Of a stretch of 64,000 nucleotides of DNA, positions 7,737 to 16,695 are shown piece by piece. Numbering within the stretch: position 1 is the stretch's first letter; each line of letters opens with the position of its first letter. Both the position numbers and the translations under genes were made by a program. Origin of the DNA: Rubripirellula amarantea (lineage in GTDB: Bacteria > Planctomycetota > Planctomycetia > Pirellulales > Pirellulaceae); NCBI RefSeq assembly GCF_007859865.1, contig NZ_SJPI01000002.1, positions 826,721 to 890,720 of the forward strand, in the 5' to 3' direction. The notes below the pieces were generated by a model that was given only the letters and a program-made list of their open reading frames with translations, was not told the DNA's origin and did not search any database.

Positions 7737-9482
7737 ATGGTCGAACTGCAAGGAATCCCAGTATCGCCAGGAGTTGCGATCGGTCCAGCATTAGTGCTGG
7801 ATCCAGACGGATATCGCATCCCTCGTGTTTTCGTCGCAGCCGCAAAAGCGGACGAAGAGTACGCGCGCCTGCGTGAAGCCGTTGATCTTGTCGCGAAACG
7901 CATCGCTGACAATCGAGACGAAACCTCTGCCGTTGCTGGCGACCTCACCGGCGACATCTTTGCGGCTCAGCTTCAGATGTTGCACGACCCCCGACTGCAT
8001 GCCGAGCTAGGTCGTCGAATTCGAAGTCAGAATCAATCGGCCGCCTACGCGGTCAACCGAGTGCTTCATGACTTTGCCGCCGCGTTGAAGCAGCTCGACA
8101 ATCCGCTGCTCGCCGAACGGTCCCAAGACGTTTTGGATATCGAGAAGCAACTGTTGTTCGAACTTGGTGCCGTTAGTGCTCAACCGTTATCGGACTTAAC
8201 GCATACAACGGTCGTGCTTGCTCATAATTTGACACCCAGTGAAACGGCGAACTTGGATCGCAATTTCGTTCACGGGTTCTGCACCGAAACGGGTGGTCCC
8301 GGCGGGCATACAGCGATCGTTGCGAAGGGTCTTGAACTGCCAGCGGTCGTGGGCATCGGCAACTTCATCGAAGATGTCAACAACGGTGATACGGTCATCA
8401 TCGACGGTGATCGCGGAATCGTCATCATCTCGCCGGATGAGGAAACCCTTGCTCATTACACCCGACGGCTCGAAGAACGAAATTCGCTATCCCAGCGACT
8501 ATCACAACTTCGCGACCTTCCCGGCGAAACTGCCGATGGCACTCGCATCCGATTGTCGGCCAACATCGAGTTTCCTCACGAAACGGAATCTTGCATCGAA
8601 CGTGGTGCCGATGGCATTGGGTTGTACCGAACCGAGTTTCTGTATCTATCCAGCCTCGACGAACCCAGCGAAGAGGATCATTACCAAGCCTATTCGCAGG
8701 TCGTTCGCGAAATGAAAGGTCGTCCCGTAGTCTTGCGGACCCTTGACCTCGGTGCCGACAAGATGGGGCACCGGCCCTTGGCCGAGCATGAACATAACCC
8801 GTTTCTGGGTTTGCGAAGCATTCGGTTGTCACTACGCAATCTCGATTTGTTTCGACCGCAATTGCGAGCCGTGTTGCGAGCGGCCGCGCACGGTGACATT
8901 CGTGTGATGTTCCCATTAATCACCACCATCGCCGAGCTTCGACAAGCTCGCATGCTGCTGAACCTTGTCGCCGAAGACTTAAAGGAAGAGGGCATCGAGT
9001 ATCGAAGCGACATTCCGGTTGGAATGATGGTCGAGGTTCCCGCCGCAGTCGTCATGCTCGATAAGTTTGTCGGTGAAGTTGATTTCCTGAGCATCGGTAC
9101 CAATGACTTGGCTCAGTACACGTTAGCCGTCGACCGTAGCAACGAGTATGTCGCGGACTTGTATCAGTCCTGTGATCCCGCAGTGCTTCGTTTGATCGCT
9201 CGCTGTGTTGAGGTGGCTGACCAGTCGAACACACCTTTGGCGGTTTGCGGCGAAATGAGCAGCAAGCCATCGCGAGCACTTCTGTTGATCGGCATGGGAG
9301 TTCGGAACCTGAGTGTTCCACCGTCGACATTGCCACGAGTTAAAAAGGCGATCCGCAGTGTCACGATCACGCAGTGCCAGGAGATTGCGGCTCGCGTGAT
9401 GAATCTCGAAGCCGCCCGCGACATTGACATGTACCTGCAGGACCGCTTGGAAGATCTTGTACCCGAACTGGTGGTTTCATGA
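7737..9482 (+). CDS. ptsI: PTS enzyme I (phosphoenolpyruvate-protein phosphotransferase)
   Basis: The enzyme takes phosphate from PEP and passes it to HPr. The start is set at the ATG at 7737, because the protein then begins MVELQGIPVSPGVAIG as enzymes I do; a GTG at 7707 would add ten residues of no family character. In this numbering the phosphorylated His191 lies in GGPGGHTAIVAKGLELPAVVG. The PEP-binding barrel follows, with GADGIGLYRTEFLYL, GMMVEVPAAV, FLSIGTNDLAQYTLAVDR and the LAVCGEM catalytic cysteine motif. The length of 581 residues is normal. A 257-base spacer containing a hairpin separates it from ptsH. Its last four bases overlap the next gene. Confidence 0.95.
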   Translation: MVELQGIPVSPGVAIGPALVLDPDGYRIPRVFVAAAKADEEYARLREAVDLVAKRIADNRDETSAVAGDLTGDIFAAQLQMLHDPRLHAELGRRIRSQNQSAAYAVNRVLHDFAAALKQLDNPLLAERSQDVLDIEKQLLFELGAVSAQPLSDLTHTTVVLAHNLTPSETANLDRNFVHGFCTETGGPGGHTAIVAKGLELPAVVGIGNFIEDVNNGDTVIIDGDRGIVIISPDEETLAHYTRRLEERNSLSQRLSQLRDLPGETADGTRIRLSANIEFPHETESCIERGADGIGLYRTEFLYLSSLDEPSEEDHYQAYSQVVREMKGRPVVLRTLDLGADKMGHRPLAEHEHNPFLGLRSIRLSLRNLDLFRPQLRAVLRAAAHGDIRVMFPLITTIAELRQARMLLNLVAEDLKEEGIEYRSDIPVGMMVEVPAAVVMLDKFVGEVDFLSIGTNDLAQYTLAVDRSNEYVADLYQSCDPAVLRLIARCVEVADQSNTPLAVCGEMSSKPSRALLLIGMGVRNLSVPPSTLPRVKKAIRSVTITQCQEIAARVMNLEAARDIDMYLQDRLEDLVPELVVS

Positions 9483-10489
9483 GCGAAGACCAACCCAACA
9501 TCGAAGCGGCTTCGCCCGACAACTCACCTGTCAATTCAAGCGACGATACGTCGTCGTATCAAGCATCGTCGCCCCAAGCATTGTCGCATCAAGAATTGTC
9601 CCACCAAGCATTGTCCCACCAAGCATTGTCCAAGAACGAGGACGCCAAACCAGATCGGGATAAGGATCACGCGGCTTCCTCGGTCGCATCCGAGGCCGAC
9701 GCTTCGGCATCGACGTCCGATTCTTCGCAAGCCCAGGAAGAAGACGAATCAGCGCCGGCGAAAACTACTCCGGAACCTCCGCTGCGAATCCGCTACCGAG
9801 TCCGGTTTGGAAAGACTGGACTGCTTCGTTGGATCGGCCACACCGACCTCGCAAAGCTTTGGGAACGTCTGGGTCGAAGGGCCGAACTGAACTTTTCCAT
9901 GACCGAGGGCTTTCATCCCAAGCCTCGCATCGCGTTCCCATCGGCGCTGGCTCTAGGAGTCGAATCGCTTGATGAAGTCGTTGAGATCGAACTCGCCGAA
10001 CAGCTCACACCACGCGAATTGCTCGACCGATTGATCGCCGACAACCAACCCGGGTTAACAATGCGCTGCGTTGCGATGTTGCCCGAGGGATTTGGCAAGG
10101 CGCAACTGGCACTTAGCAAGTACGTGGTCACGCCTCCGGATAACGTTGATTGGAACCAAGTGAAAGATGCCATCGCGTCGCTGAACGACGCTGGCAGTCT
10201 TACGATCAAGCGAAAGAAGAAGACGTTGACATTTGGCGTCGCGGAAAACTTGCCCGAGATCAATGTTGAAGACGAGCGACTGTGCTTGTCGTTGGTCGCC
10301 GCCGAAGGCGCATCGCTCAAGCCGAGTGATGTCATGGCGGCGCTGCAACTGGAAGACTGGATCGAAAACGGCGCCACGATCACGCGTGTTAAGACCCAAC
10401 TGAAGAAAGAATTTGAAGACACGAATAGCGAGAACTACGCCGAATCGGGCGATGTCCCCGAACCGTCGGCGTTCGCTAATCACACCTAA
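9479..10489 (+). CDS. DUF2344 / TIGR03936 radical-SAM-linked protein with repeat-bearing N-terminus
   Basis: Residues about 100-300 match the DUF2344 family: RYRVRFGKTGLLRWIGHTDLAKLWER, FSMTEGFHPKPRIAFPSALALG, and LPEGFGKAQLALSKY. In other bacteria this domain is adjacent or fused to a B12-binding radical SAM protein (TIGR03960) and often precedes an RNase E/G gene; the RNase E/G gene does follow here at 10640, but no radical SAM partner is in the window. The first 100 residues are an acidic, Ser/Ala/Gln-rich extension with a tandem five-residue repeat (HQALS/HQELS, residues about 34-53; 15-base DNA repeat at about 9575-9635). The start codon overlaps the ptsI stop (ATGA). Function unknown; association with RNA metabolism is inferred from neighbours. 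Confidence 0.85.
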   Translation: MSEDQPNIEAASPDNSPVNSSDDTSSYQASSPQALSHQELSHQALSHQALSKNEDAKPDRDKDHAASSVASEADASASTSDSSQAQEEDESAPAKTTPEPPLRIRYRVRFGKTGLLRWIGHTDLAKLWERLGRRAELNFSMTEGFHPKPRIAFPSALALGVESLDEVVEIELAEQLTPRELLDRLIADNQPGLTMRCVAMLPEGFGKAQLALSKYVVTPPDNVDWNQVKDAIASLNDAGSLTIKRKKKTLTFGVAENLPEINVEDERLCLSLVAAEGASLKPSDVMAALQLEDWIENGATITRVKTQLKKEFEDTNSENYAESGDVPEPSAFANHT

Positions 10490-10626
10490 CAAACCATTTT
10501 CGTGTCCGGGCGATCAACCATCGCAAACGAACTACCGGCCACACCTAACCATACATAGAAACCGTTGGCGTCCATGCCTCGTGTCGGCCTTTCCGTCACA
10601 GGTAACAAGCCAACCCAACACCCAAC

Positions 10627-10633
10627 GAGGTGA
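10627..10633 (+). promoter_or_regulatory. Strong Shine-Dalgarno site of the RNase E/G gene
   Basis: GAGGTGA lies 6 bases before the ATG at 10640. Most starts in this window lack such a clear site, so it fixes the start and suggests efficient translation. Confidence 0.7.
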
Positions 10634-10639
10634 TTTACG

Positions 10640-12244
10640 ATGAAGAAAGAGATGCTAATCAATGTGCTGCAACCCGAGGAATGCCGTATCGCAGTCCTTG
10701 AAAACGGCCGCCTTGAAGAACTATACGTCGAAAGAAAAAGCGTTGAGGCTTTCGCGGGTAACATTTACCGAGGCAAGATCGTCAACCTTGAACCTAGTAT
10801 TCAAGCGGCCTTCGTCGACTTTGGAGTCGGACGAAATGGCTTCCTGCACATCAGTGATGTTGAACCGCAATATTTTCGTCAGGGCGGTTACGACCCCGAA
10901 GAAATCATGCGTGAATCGGATGAGATGGCAGAAGTCGCTGCCAAGAAAGCTCGCGATTCAGGTCGCGGAAATAAGCATGCCTACAAAGGCGGACGTCCAC
11001 GCAACAAGCCTCCCATCCAGGAAATCTTCAAACGGGGTGACGAAGTTCTCGTTCAGGTCATCAAAGAAGGAATCGGCACCAAGGGGCCAACGCTTAGCAC
11101 GTACATTTCTATTCCGGGTCGATACCTTGTCCTGATGCCGTCACTCGCTCGTGTCGGTGTGAGTCGCAAAATTGAAGACGAAGATGACCGCAAGCGACTC
11201 AAGCGTTGCCTTCGTAACTTGAATCCACCCAAGGGCCTCGGTTTCATCGTTCGCACCGCCGGTGCCGGACGCACCGAAGCCGAACTTGGCCGCGACATGG
11301 ATTACTTGTTGCGTTTGTGGAAGGCAATCGTCAAGCGTATCGAGGAAACCCCTGAACCAGGCGTCTTGTACGAAGAAAGCGATCTGATCATCCGCACGAT
11401 TCGCGACATCTATACGGACGATATCGACCAAATTTTGATCGATGAAAAAGAGTCCTACGACAAGGCGAAGACCTTCTTGAACATGGTCATGCCGCGGGTA
11501 GTGGACCGTTTGAAATTGTTTGATGGCGACACGCCGCTATTCCATTCACGAAAACTTGAGCAAGAGATCGTGAAGATCAATCAACGCCAAGTCCACCTCA
11601 AGGAAGGCGGTTCCATTGTGATCGACCCGACCGAGGCCTTGGTGGCAATCGACGTCAACAGCGGCAACTTCCGCAGCAACGATTCGGCCGAAGAGAATGC
11701 GTTCCGCTTGAACATGGCAGCGGCCAAAGAGATCGCGCGTCAATTACGCCTGCGTGATTTGGGCGGCGTGATCGTGAACGACTTTATCGACATGCGTAAG
11801 GAAAGTCATCGTCGCAAGGTCGAACGTGTGCTGCGTGACGCGATGGCAAACGATCGAGCGCGAACCAAAATTCTTAGAACGAGTCCCTTTGGTTTGATCG
11901 AGATGACTCGCCAACGCGTACGTCCAAGTCTCAAACGCAGCATTTATCGAGATTGTCCGTGCTGCGAAGGTCGTGCGCTAGTCAAAACGGCCGAGAGTAT
12001 GTCGATCGAAGTCATTCGTACACTCGCGCTCGCGGTTCAGAATAAGCACATTCAACGAGTCACGATTCGAGTCAATGATGAGGTTGCGGCGCATCTGAAC
12101 AACCGAAAGCGTCGCGAAGTGATGGCGATGGAAGACGAGGGTGGCATGACTGTGCAAATCCTCGGCAGCGAAGCCTTGTACCCTGAGCACTTGGAATTGG
12201 ATTGCCGTGACGCTCAAGGTGAACGCGTCGAAGTCGATTCCTGA
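10640..12244 (+). CDS. rng: Ribonuclease E/G family endoribonuclease
   Basis: The 534-residue protein carries an S1 RNA-binding domain near residues 35-150 (GNIYRGKIVNLEPSIQAAFVDFG) and the RNase E/G catalytic core. Asp338 (AIDVNSG) and Asp381 (VNDFIDM) are 43 residues apart, the same spacing as the two Mg-binding aspartates of E. coli RNase E. The zinc-link motif DCPCCEG (Cys439, Cys442) lies 58 residues later, again matching the E. coli spacing. The S1 domain contains a charged insertion (about residues 90-125, rich in Lys/Arg/Gly). There is no long C-terminal scaffold tail, so it is closer to RNase G in length. It processes rRNA and degrades mRNA in the cytoplasm. The upstream DUF2344 gene is a conserved neighbour. 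Confidence 0.93.
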   Translation: MKKEMLINVLQPEECRIAVLENGRLEELYVERKSVEAFAGNIYRGKIVNLEPSIQAAFVDFGVGRNGFLHISDVEPQYFRQGGYDPEEIMRESDEMAEVAAKKARDSGRGNKHAYKGGRPRNKPPIQEIFKRGDEVLVQVIKEGIGTKGPTLSTYISIPGRYLVLMPSLARVGVSRKIEDEDDRKRLKRCLRNLNPPKGLGFIVRTAGAGRTEAELGRDMDYLLRLWKAIVKRIEETPEPGVLYEESDLIIRTIRDIYTDDIDQILIDEKESYDKAKTFLNMVMPRVVDRLKLFDGDTPLFHSRKLEQEIVKINQRQVHLKEGGSIVIDPTEALVAIDVNSGNFRSNDSAEENAFRLNMAAAKEIARQLRLRDLGGVIVNDFIDMRKESHRRKVERVLRDAMANDRARTKILRTSPFGLIEMTRQRVRPSLKRSIYRDCPCCEGRALVKTAESMSIEVIRTLALAVQNKHIQRVTIRVNDEVAAHLNNRKRREVMAMEDEGGMTVQILGSEALYPEHLELDCRDAQGERVEVDS

Positions 12245-12277
12245 GCCCAGAAGATGCGATGATGTCCGACAGTTTAA

Positions 12278-12317
12278 CGATAAGCGAACAGGTTCTCAGC
12301 TAACCTGTTCGCTATCG
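12278..12317 (+). terminator. Long hairpin after the RNase E/G gene
   Basis: CGATA, a bulged A, and GCGAACAGGTT pair perfectly with AACCTGTTCGC-TATCG across a 7-base loop: 16 pairs with a single bulge. It lies 33 bases after the RNase stop codon and 91 bases before pdxJ. There is no T-run, so it may act as a factor-assisted or bidirectional terminator, or as a 3' stabilising or processing structure. Confidence 0.65.
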
Positions 12318-12408
12318 GCCCTCGTCGCACGAAGCACCTTTGATGAGCTACCTGCTAACCGCGGATAGCTGTCATTTTTTTCAACCCTTACTCAACACTT
12401 TGGTTCCT

Positions 12409-13128
12409 ATGCTAGAGCTCGGCGTTAACATCGATCACGTTGCGACTGTCCGTCAGGCGCGGCGTACGTTTGAACCTGACCCAGTCGTTGCAGCCGCTCT
12501 TGCCGAACAGGGTGGTGCGGACGGAATCACGTTTCACCTGCGCGAGGATCGTCGTCACATTCAAGATCGCGACGTCGAGGTGTTGATGAAGACGGTCAAC
12601 ATCAAGACAAATTTTGAATTGGCGTGTGCCGACGACGTGCTGTCGATTGCCGTGAAGGCGAAACCCGATTGGGGATTGTTGGTTCCCGAAAGTCGCGAAG
12701 AGGTCACGACCGAAGGCGGCTTGAACGTTCTAGGCGATAAGGGGCGGATCAAAGACGCGGTCGCTCGGCTTAAAGACGCCGATATTTTGGTGAGCTTGTT
12801 CATTGACTCCGATCCCGACCAAGTCGAGGCATCTGCAGACCTTGGGGTCGATGCGGTTGAACTTCACACCGGACCGTACGCGCTAGCGAAACGCGATGCT
12901 CAAATCCACGAACTTTCACGTTTGATCGAATCCGGAAAGGTCGCGACCCAACGAAAGATTCGCTTGCATGCCGGCCACGGGTTAAACTACACGAACGTTC
13001 GTCCGGTTGCCAAGATTCCGCACATGATTGAGCTCAACATTGGTCACTCCATTGTCAGTCGAGCGGTCATGGTCGGAATGAAGGAAGCCGTGATGGAAAT
13101 GCGTCGAATTTTGGATTTGTGCTCGTAG
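12409..13128 (+). CDS. pdxJ: Pyridoxine 5'-phosphate synthase
   Basis: PdxJ condenses 3-amino-1-hydroxyacetone phosphate with deoxyxylulose 5-phosphate in the DXP-dependent vitamin B6 pathway. Diagnostic sequences are [17 protein letters not shown] at the N-terminus, [32 protein letters not shown] and [11 protein letters not shown], with [11 protein letters not shown] near the end. The start is placed at the ATG at 12409, which gives 239 residues, the usual family length; the longer frame from 12340 adds 23 residues ([14 protein letters not shown]...) with no family character. No other B6 gene is close by. Confidence 0.93.
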   Translation: MLELGVNIDHVATVRQARRTFEPDPVVAAALAEQGGADGITFHLREDRRHIQDRDVEVLMKTVNIKTNFELACADDVLSIAVKAKPDWGLLVPESREEVTTEGGLNVLGDKGRIKDAVARLKDADILVSLFIDSDPDQVEASADLGVDAVELHTGPYALAKRDAQIHELSRLIESGKVATQRKIRLHAGHGLNYTNVRPVAKIPHMIELNIGHSIVSRAVMVGMKEAVMEMRRILDLCS

Positions 13129-13145
13129 AACGACTAGGAAATCTC

Positions 13146-14099
13146 ATGCGGTCACTTGTCCTTGTATCGCTCGTTCTTATCGGTGGAACAGTCGTCCGCT
13201 TGGCACTGGCAGAAACGCCGCCAAAGGGTGAACGTCGCGCGGCTGCACCAACGTTCTCCGCTGATCAGCTCGAAGGCGTGTTCTTTCCGAGTCTCGATGA
13301 CGCCCTTCCGAGCGGACGTCCGACCGTCGCAGCCGTCCGCAAATCCGCGTCCGAAATGAAAGCTTCGCTAGCAGAAGCCTCACCTTCGGGTTCCAGGAAA
13401 GCGAGTGAAGGTTGGATTACCCTGATCTCTGCAGCGTCGCTCGAAGATGAGATCAAGAAGGTCAAGTTGCACTACGATTCGGTGGTTACCTCCCCGGGCG
13501 CGTTTAAGAGCGGTAAGTACCAGGACGCTCGCTTGGATCTTAGCGTCCTGGCAACTTTGTTTGCGATCATTTCAGACTACTCCGGCGATGTGCGTTGGAA
13601 AGACCAGGCACCAATCGCACGCGACCTACTTGGGCGAACTGCATCTAACTGCAAGTCTGGTGATTCCCAGGTCTACAACGAAGCCAAGTTGCGGAAGGAA
13701 GATTTGCAAAAACTAGTGACCGGATCAGGGCTCGATGAACGAGAATCGAATCAGCAAAACCAGTGGGATAGTATCGCCGACCGCTCTCCGTTGATGAAGT
13801 ATTCCGAGTCGTTGATCGACGCCTTGGCGTCGGATGCTACGGACGTTGAAGCCGTCCAGGCCAACGAGGACCAGATACGGCGGCGAGCTGAATTGTTGGC
13901 GATGCTGGGTGAAGTGTTTACTAAGGAAGGCATGGACGACGCGGGCGACGAAGACTACGAAGCGCTCAGTCGTGCGATGTCCGAAGCATCCAAGTCTGTT
14001 ATCTCGGGACTCGATTCATCGAACTATGAAGCCGCTCGGCGTGCGGTCAGCGACATTAGAACGTCGTGCACGAATTGCCACGAACAATACCGAAGCTAA
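13146..14099 (+). CDS. Secreted protein with C-terminal heme c site (cytochrome c'-like)
   Basis: The 317-residue product starts at the ATG at 13146 and has a signal peptide (MRSLVLVSLVLIGGTVVRLALA, cut near residue 23). The body is helix-rich, and the only heme-binding motif, CTNCH, lies seven residues... close to the very C-terminus (CTNCHEQYRS). A helical domain with CxxCH at its end is the arrangement of class II cytochromes c (cytochrome c'). Residues about 100-170 and 215-310 could each form a helical bundle. It probably carries one periplasmic heme c. No oxidase or other redox partner is adjacent; it follows pdxJ by 17 bases and could be co-transcribed with it. Confidence 0.65.
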   Translation: MRSLVLVSLVLIGGTVVRLALAETPPKGERRAAAPTFSADQLEGVFFPSLDDALPSGRPTVAAVRKSASEMKASLAEASPSGSRKASEGWITLISAASLEDEIKKVKLHYDSVVTSPGAFKSGKYQDARLDLSVLATLFAIISDYSGDVRWKDQAPIARDLLGRTASNCKSGDSQVYNEAKLRKEDLQKLVTGSGLDERESNQQNQWDSIADRSPLMKYSESLIDALASDATDVEAVQANEDQIRRRAELLAMLGEVFTKEGMDDAGDEDYEALSRAMSEASKSVISGLDSSNYEAARRAVSDIRTSCTNCHEQYRS

Positions 14100-14171
14100 G
14101 AAGCTAAACTGACCTGCGTCCTGCCGTGGACAAGCGATCGGACAAAACTTTGGTGTAAGAGATCCAGTAGG

Positions 14172-14639
14172 TCACTGCAAAACACTCATCACGAACTCTT
14201 TCACTCGCGTTTGTAAAACGAGTTGCGCATCGCCCCGTGATCCGGCGATGTTTAGGACCTCGGGTTTGTGTTCGTTGAGCCATTGGCGAGCCTTATCGAC
14301 GGACTCTTCCGAGATCTGAATCAACAGGCATGGCCGCTTTTGCTGGCGACACGCGTTGAGCGTCAAGGCGGTGCCCTTGCCTACGGTACCTTGATAGATC
14401 AGCAAGGTCGCGTCACTGTCACGCACGTTCTGGCGCGTGCGTTCCCGATAGTCCGTCGACTCAGTCTCGGTTAAGTCATAGATCTCGGGGATCGTTCCGT
14501 CTATTGCGACTCGTCCTTTGGGACACCATCCGCCGTGCGGAATTCCCAATGCTAACGCTGCATCCAAGCCACCGCGATCAACACCCGTTTGGCCGCCGGA
14601 AACAATTCGCTTGGGACAATGAACGGTCGATGAACTCAT
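14172..14639 (-). CDS. SLOG-family 'putative molybdenum carrier' (YpsA/cpYpsA type)
   Basis: The 155-residue protein shows the Rossmann-like nucleotide-binding SLOG fold: IVSGGQTGVDRGGLDAALALG at residues 12-32 is the glycine-rich phosphate-binding loop, followed by GGWCPKGRVAIDG and, later, ATLLIYQGTVGKGTALTLNAC. This arrangement corresponds to the Pfam 'putative molybdenum carrier' family (PF12694). The family binds a nucleotide-type ligand; true molybdenum binding is known from few members, and others are placed by comparative genomics in nucleotide signalling. It is the last gene of a minus-strand run after the DUF368 and RluA genes, with a 62-base gap. Confidence 0.8.
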   Translation of the reverse strand: MSSSTVHCPKRIVSGGQTGVDRGGLDAALALGIPHGGWCPKGRVAIDGTIPEIYDLTETESTDYRERTRQNVRDSDATLLIYQGTVGKGTALTLNACRQQKRPCLLIQISEESVDKARQWLNEHKPEVLNIAGSRGDAQLVLQTRVKEFVMSVLQ

Positions 14640-14701
14640 GAAGACGTTGGATAAAAGGGTTTTGCGAGATAAAACCGAGGCGGAGTTAACTTACCCGAGT
14701 C

Positions 14702-15457
14702 TTACTTTGTCACCGACTCAATCGAGAAGCTTCGTTTTACTGTATCCCATACCTCCGGGTCTTTCACGAAATCTGCGAACATGTTCCATGATGAGGGAAC
14801 CTTCGAACCGAATTCCATGGGAATCTTTAGCGTTGGGTGTTCGATTTGCAGCTTCCAGCTATGCAGTGCGATCCCGCTGGGAAAGGCCACCGCGCTACCG
14901 TACTTTTGATCTCCTAAGATCGGATACCCTCGGTCGGCGAACTGCACACGAATTTGGTGCTTGCGTCCGGTAAGTAAGCGAACGGCTACGATCGAGCCAT
15001 TTTCGTGTTCGGCAATGACCTGGTACGCCAGCTTTGCTTCAGAAGCTTCGGGATGCCCGGGACCAACGATGCGCATCCGCTTCGCTCGATCGTCTTTCGC
15101 AACGAAATCGGTGAACGTGCCGCTCGGCTGGTCCAAGTAACCGGAAACTACTGCCAAGTAGACCTTCACAGCGGATTTGCCACTGCCTTTGGCTGTCGGC
15201 TGAAATTGTGGTGTCAAACGCGACGCGGACTTACTCGTTCGCGGCAAGACAAGCACGCCGCTGGTGACCGTATCCAGGCGGCTAACGATTCCCAAGAAGA
15301 CTCGCCCCGGTTTGTTGTACTTCTTTCGCACGTACTCCACGGCGATGCTATGCAATGTCGGACCGTCGTCGGCTCCCATCGTTGCGATGCCGGTCGGTTT
15401 GTTAACCACAAGCAGGTGGTTATCTTCAAAAATCACGTCGAGGTTGGGATTGGTCAT
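14702..15457 (-). CDS. RluA-family RNA pseudouridine synthase
   Basis: The 251-residue enzyme has the RluA signature: VIFEDNHLLVVNKPTGIATM at residues 9-28, SRLDTVTSGVLVLPRTS around the catalytic Asp62 (family consensus HRLDxxTSG), LTGRKHQIRVQFA and GDQKYGS. The usual His before RLD is replaced by Ser59, as happens in some branches. There is no N-terminal S4 domain. It isomerises uridine in rRNA or tRNA; the target position cannot be told from sequence. The gene begins 10 bases after the DUF368 gene stop, so the two are very likely one transcript. Confidence 0.88.
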   Translation of the reverse strand: MTNPNLDVIFEDNHLLVVNKPTGIATMGADDGPTLHSIAVEYVRKKYNKPGRVFLGIVSRLDTVTSGVLVLPRTSKSASRLTPQFQPTAKGSGKSAVKVYLAVVSGYLDQPSGTFTDFVAKDDRAKRMRIVGPGHPEASEAKLAYQVIAEHENGSIVAVRLLTGRKHQIRVQFADRGYPILGDQKYGSAVAFPSGIALHSWKLQIEHPTLKIPMEFGSKVPSSWNMFADFVKDPEVWDTVKRSFSIESVTK

Positions 15458-15466
15458 CCCAAGACT

Positions 15467-16471
15467 CTACTCTTTCACCGCAACTTTTTCAGCCACCAAG
15501 ACAACGACGGCAGCCGCCACCGCTAGGCCGATCAGGACGGGGAAACTGCCCGCTGCAGTGTCCCAGTCGGATGGGGAGACGAATTCCATCACGCGGAACT
15601 TCAACTTTTCGTTCGCTGTTTCCGCAGTCGGCATCTGTAGCGGCCACAACTTTCGCAGGCTTCCAATCATCAGCCCAATCAGCGTCGCCATGGTGACATC
15701 GCGATGATGCTCGAGCAGCCATTTCAATAGACGCGAGAACGCCAATAGTCCAAATAGGCAGCCGCCGCAGAACACTAGGATCTGGGTGATGGAATCGAGC
15801 GAGATGTTACCCTTGGCCGCATCCTTGATCAGCCCCGTGACGTTGTGATAGACGCCAAAGAGCAACAGCACAAACGCGCCACTAATGCCAGGCAATATCA
15901 TCGCGCAAATGGCAACGGATGCTGATAGGAACAGGTAGGGCAAACTCATGTTGCCGTTGCCCATGGGAATCATCGTGATCGCAACGGCTGCGACCGCACC
16001 CAATAGCATTCCCACAATGCATTGAGGCGACCATCGATTGATGTAGCCTTTGACGATCCAGACACTGGCGACCATCAACCCCAAGAAAACCGCTAACGTT
16101 TGTGGCATGCGATGGTCAAGCAACCAGTGCATTGCACCCGAAAGCGTGACGATGCCCAAAGCGATTCCAAAACCGAGGGTAGCCAGAAATCGGAAATCCA
16201 AATGTTTGGCGGCAGCCGACACATTCCCCGAAAACGCCAACTTCACCAGCGTCGAATCCACTCGACTGATGGCGCCGACGAGTCGGTGATAGTGACCCAA
16301 AATCAATGCCACGGTTCCACCGCTAACACCCGGAACGGTATCAGCGGCCCCCATACAAAACCCTCTAAGGACGTTTATGACGTCCATCCGAACCGAGCCG
16401 ATCTCCTCTGGCGAGTGGACGGCCGGGTCGATGGCAACGGTCGATTCGGATGAGTCGTCGGAAATCGTCAT
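15467..16471 (-). CDS. DUF368 membrane protein (undecaprenyl phosphate flippase, PopT type)
   Basis: This polytopic protein has the DUF368 hallmark RGFCMGAADTVPGVSGGTVALILGHY near residues 32-57 and a second related segment, ICAMILPGISGAFVLLLFGVY, near 190-210; the two PGxSG segments form an inverted pseudo-repeat. About eight to ten helices are visible. Recent genetic work identifies DUF368 proteins as transporters that return undecaprenyl phosphate to the inner leaflet. The start is set at the ATG at 16471 (334 residues); a frame open from 16558 adds 29 residues without family character. It is divergent from uppP, which makes the same lipid carrier by dephosphorylation. Confidence 0.88.
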   Translation of the reverse strand: MTISDDSSESTVAIDPAVHSPEEIGSVRMDVINVLRGFCMGAADTVPGVSGGTVALILGHYHRLVGAISRVDSTLVKLAFSGNVSAAAKHLDFRFLATLGFGIALGIVTLSGAMHWLLDHRMPQTLAVFLGLMVASVWIVKGYINRWSPQCIVGMLLGAVAAVAITMIPMGNGNMSLPYLFLSASVAICAMILPGISGAFVLLLFGVYHNVTGLIKDAAKGNISLDSITQILVFCGGCLFGLLAFSRLLKWLLEHHRDVTMATLIGLMIGSLRKLWPLQMPTAETANEKLKFRVMEFVSPSDWDTAAGSFPVLIGLAVAAAVVVLVAEKVAVKE

Positions 16472-16695
16472 GATGGTCGGGATAATCGTTTTGTTAGGTC
16501 TAGCCGGACTGAGCGAAAGAGTTTGCCGGTTTGAGGCAGCGTCCCACCTTTCGCCCACCGAGATGCTGATGATACTTGGGGTCTCGGAAATAGTAAGTAG
16601 AACGCGATTTATTCCCCTGACGTCCGCACTTCAACATGCGAGTAAACGGGAACGAATCAGTTTTAAGATCCCCTTCACTGCAGACCCATTGCCTC

